A stretch of DNA of 64,000 nucleotides from Ptiloglossa arizonensis (lineage: Eukaryota > Arthropoda > Insecta > Hymenoptera > Colletidae): contig NW_027479036.1 in assembly GCF_051014685.1 (NCBI RefSeq), positions 124,001 to 188,000 of the forward strand. Reading direction: 5' to 3'. This document shows, piece by piece, positions 61,401 to 64,000 of this stretch (position 1 is its first letter; each line of letters starts with the position of its first letter). Position numbers and translations under genes: made by a program. The notes below the pieces were generated by a model. The model was not told the origin of the DNA, searched no databases, and saw nothing but the letters and a program-made list of their open reading frames with translations.

Positions 61401-64000
61401 TTCGCGAGATATGGGAGTTTGAAGCTAAGAAATGGTTGAGAAGGCAGAAAATTTTTCGCAATTCTGCTGCTCCAAACGCTTAACCAGAATGGCCTAGGGA
61501 AAAAATAAACATACCGTTGTAATTGGGCGAGTTTCTACTTTCAGATGCAATAGGAATTTTTGGGTTAGGTCAATCCGTTCGCGAGATATGGGAGTTTGAA
61601 GCTAAGAAATGGTTGAGAAGACAACAAATTTTTCGCAATTCTGCTGCTCCAAACGCTTGACCAGAATGGGCTAGAGAAAAAATACACATACCGCTGTAAT
61701 CGCGCGAGTTTCTACTTTCAGATGCAACAGGAATTTTTGGGTTAGGACAATCCATTCGCGAGATATGGGAGTTTGAAGCCAAGAAATGGTTGAGAAGGCA
61801 AAAAATTTTTCGCAATTCTGCTGCTCCAAACGCTTAACCAGAATGGACTAGTGAAAAAATACACATACCGTTGTAATCGGGCGAGTCTCTACTTTCAGAT
61901 GCAACAGGAATTTTTGGGTTAGGTCAATCCGTTCGCGAGATATGGGAGTTTGAAGCTAAGAAATGGTTGAGAAGGCAGAAAATTTTTCGCAATTCTGCTG
62001 CTCCAAACGCTTAACCAGAATGGCCTAGGGAAAAAATAAACATACCGTTGTAATTGGGCGAGTTTCTACTTTCAGATGCAATAGGAATTTTTGGGTTAGG
62101 TCAATCCGTTCGCGAGATATGGGAGTTTGAAGCTAAGAAATGGTTGAGAAGACAACAAATTTTTCGCAATTCTGCTGCTCCAAACGCTTGACCAGAATGG
62201 GCTAGGGAAAAAATACACATACCGATGTAATAGGGCGAGTTTCTACTTCCAGACGCTACAGGAATTTTTGGGTTAGGTCAATCCGTTCGCGAGATATGGG
62301 AGTTTGAAGCCAAGAAATGGTTGAGAAGGCAAAAAATTTTTCGCAATTCTGCTGCTCCAAACGCTTGACCAGAATGGGCTAGGGAAAAAATACACATACC
62401 GCTGTAATCGCGCGAGTTTCTACTTTCAGATGCAATAGGAATTTTTGGGTTAGGTCAATCCGTTCGCGAGATATGGGAGTTTGAAGCTAAGAAATGGTTG
62501 AGAAGACAACAAATTTTTCGCAATTCTGCTGCTCCAAACGCTTGACCAGAATGGGCTAAGGAAAAAATACACATACCGATGTAATAGGGCGAGTTTCTAC
62601 TTCCAGACGCTACAGGAATTTTTGGGTTAGGTCAATCCGTTCGCGAGATATGGGAGTTTGAAGCCAAGAAATGGTTGAGAAGGCAAAAAATTTTTCGCAA
62701 TTCTGCTGCTCCAAACGCTGAACCAGAATGGCCTAGGGAAAAAATACACATACCGCTGTAATCGCGCGAGTTTCTACTTTCAGATGCAACAGGAATTTTT
62801 GGGTTAGGTCAATCCATTCGCGAGATATGGGAGTTTGAAGCCAAGAAATGGTTGAGAAGGCAAAAAATTTTTCGCAATTCTGCTGCTCCAAACGCTTAAC
62901 CAGAATGGACTAGTGAAAAAATACACATACCGTTGTAATCGGGCGAGTCTCTACTTTCAGATGCAACAGGAATTTTTGGGTTAGGTCAATCCGTTCGCGA
63001 GATATGGGAGTTTGAAGCTAAGAAATGGTTGAGAAGGCAGAAAATTTTTCGCAATTCTGCTGCTCCAAACGCTTAACCAGAATGGCCTAGGGAAAAAATA
63101 AGCATACCGTTGTAATTGGGCGAGTTTCTACTTTCAGATGCAATAGGAATTTTTGTGTTAGGTCAATCCGTTCGCGAGATATGGGAGTTTGAAGCTAAGA
63201 AATGGTTGAGAAGACAACAAATTTTTCGCAATTCTGCTGCTCCAAACGCTTAACCAGAGTGGCCTAGGGAAAAAATACACATACCGTTGTAATCGGGCGA
63301 GTTTCTACTTTCAGACGCAACAGGAATTTTTGGCTTAGGTCAATCCGTTCGCGAGAAATGGCAGTTTGAAGCCAAGAAATGTATGAGAAGGCAAAAAATT
63401 TTTCGCAATTCTGCTGCTCCAAACGCTTAACCAGAATGGCCTAGGGAAAAATACACTTACCGTTGTAATCGGGCGAGTTTCTACGCCCAGACGCTACAGG
63501 AATTTTTGGGTTAGGTCAATCCGTTCGCGAGATATGGGAGTTTGAAGCCAAGAAATGTTTGAGAAGGCAACAAATTTTTCGCAATTCTGCTGCTCCAAAC
63601 GCTTAACCAGAATGGCCTAGTGAAAAAATACACATACCGTTGTAATCGGGCGAGTCTCTACTTTCAGATGCAACAGGAATTTTTGGGTTAGGTCAATCCG
63701 TTCGCGAGATATGGGAGTTTGAAGCTAAGAAATGGTTGAGAAGGCAGAAAATTTTTCGCAATTCTGCTGCTCCAAACGCTTAACCAGAATGGCCTAGGGA
63801 AAAAATAAACATACCGTTGTAATTGGGCGAGTTTCTACTTTCAGATGCAATAGGAATTTTTGGGTTAGGTCAATCCGTTCGCGAGATATGGGAGTTTGAA
63901 GCTAAGAAATGGTTGAGAAGGCAACAAATTTTTCGCAATTCTGCTGCTCCAAACGCTTGACCAGAATGGGCTAGGGAAAAAATACACATACCGATGTAAT
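58490..64000 (+). repeat. Large satellite duplication, copy 2, running off the window
   Basis: This is the counterpart of 51770-56740. One extra monomer lies near 59030-59200 (TGTGATCGGG subtype) and two extra monomers near 62366-62719 resemble 56880-57230. One base is lost from the A run near 63447, which lowers the shift from 7257 to 7256 bp. The last full monomer ends at 63868, and the partial unit 63869-64000 stops at offset 132. The array therefore continues beyond the window. Confidence 0.87.

Larger units (their letters stand above)
1..64000 (+). repeat. Satellite DNA array, ~177-bp monomer, ~361 head-to-tail copies
   Basis: The whole window is tandem copies of one unit beginning GTCAATCCG, seen directly every 176-178 bp from position 1 to 63869, with a 132-bp partial copy at the end. 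All copies share one orientation and no unrelated DNA interrupts them. Indels are 1-2 bp, and total drift is about -29 bp over about 361 units, giving a mean period near 176.9 bp. The consensus is about 42% GC. Known biology: monomers of this size with higher-order repeats are typical of eukaryotic centromeric or pericentromeric satellites. Centromere function is inference; no CENP-A or CENH3 data are visible in sequence. Both array edges lie outside the window. Confidence 0.99.

Noticed and set aside
1..64000. CRISPR array
   Set aside because: The repeated unit is 177 bp with no unique spacers between copies; variation is scattered point changes.
1..64000. Human-type alpha satellite
   Set aside because: Monomer length (177 versus 171 bp) and sequence do not resemble alpha satellite beyond the short CENP-B-box-like motifs.
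1..64000. Bacterial genomic region with operons
   Set aside because: No coding sequence, RNA gene or regulatory architecture; the whole window is tandem satellite.

Overview
The window is one uninterrupted satellite-DNA array. A monomer of about 177 bp is repeated head to tail, always in the same orientation, from the first base to the last. Counting in monomer steps gives about 361 complete copies plus a 132-bp partial copy at the right edge (from 63869). Total length drift from a strict 177-bp grid is only about 29 bp, all explained by 1-2 bp indels. I see no transposon, inversion, unique-sequence island, RNA gene or credible protein-coding gene, and the array runs off both edges. This is the architecture of a eukaryotic centromeric or pericentromeric satellite. 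The monomer is nucleosome-sized and carries A/T tracts and higher-order repeats. I cannot name the species or satellite family from sequence alone; plants and invertebrates both remain plausible.

Monomer landmarks (offset 1 = G of GTCAATCCG): TCGCGA (NruI site) at 11-16; a CENP-B-box-like motif at 9-25; three linked dimorphic sites at 35, 53 and 57; an A/T tract ending in TTTTTCGC at about 55-68; CCTAGG (AvrII site) at 102-107; an A6 run at 109-114; a second CENP-B-box-like motif at 121-137; AATTTTTGGGTTAG at 164-177. The consensus is about 42% GC, has 8 CpGs and shows no CpG depletion.

Layout: 1-6.8 kb holds an older-looking mosaic with 6-, 12- and 14-monomer duplications. 6.8-14.4 kb is a tandem pair of 20-22-monomer blocks. 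14.4-21.2 kb is a 14-monomer (2479-bp) higher-order repeat in two and a fraction copies, with a related 17-monomer block to its left. 21.2-28 kb is locally shuffled, with 2-, 5-, 6- and 13-monomer duplications. 28.0-36.7 kb is a tandem pair of 24- and 25-monomer blocks, with a rearranged third copy to about 38.2 kb. 38.2-50.5 kb is a mosaic of 4-, 10-, 18- and 33-monomer duplications. 50.5-64 kb contains 5-, 7- and 10-monomer tandem duplications and one large duplication (51.8-56.7 kb against 58.5-64 kb). Monomer subfamilies change gradually from left to right. This is the pattern expected from repeated local unequal exchange rather than one array-wide higher-order repeat.

The most interesting signals are two CENP-B-box-like motifs in every monomer. 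At the first, at least three monomers match the nine essential bases exactly and the rest differ by one C-to-T change. All open reading frames are by-products of a monomer length divisible by three and of point changes that remove stops.
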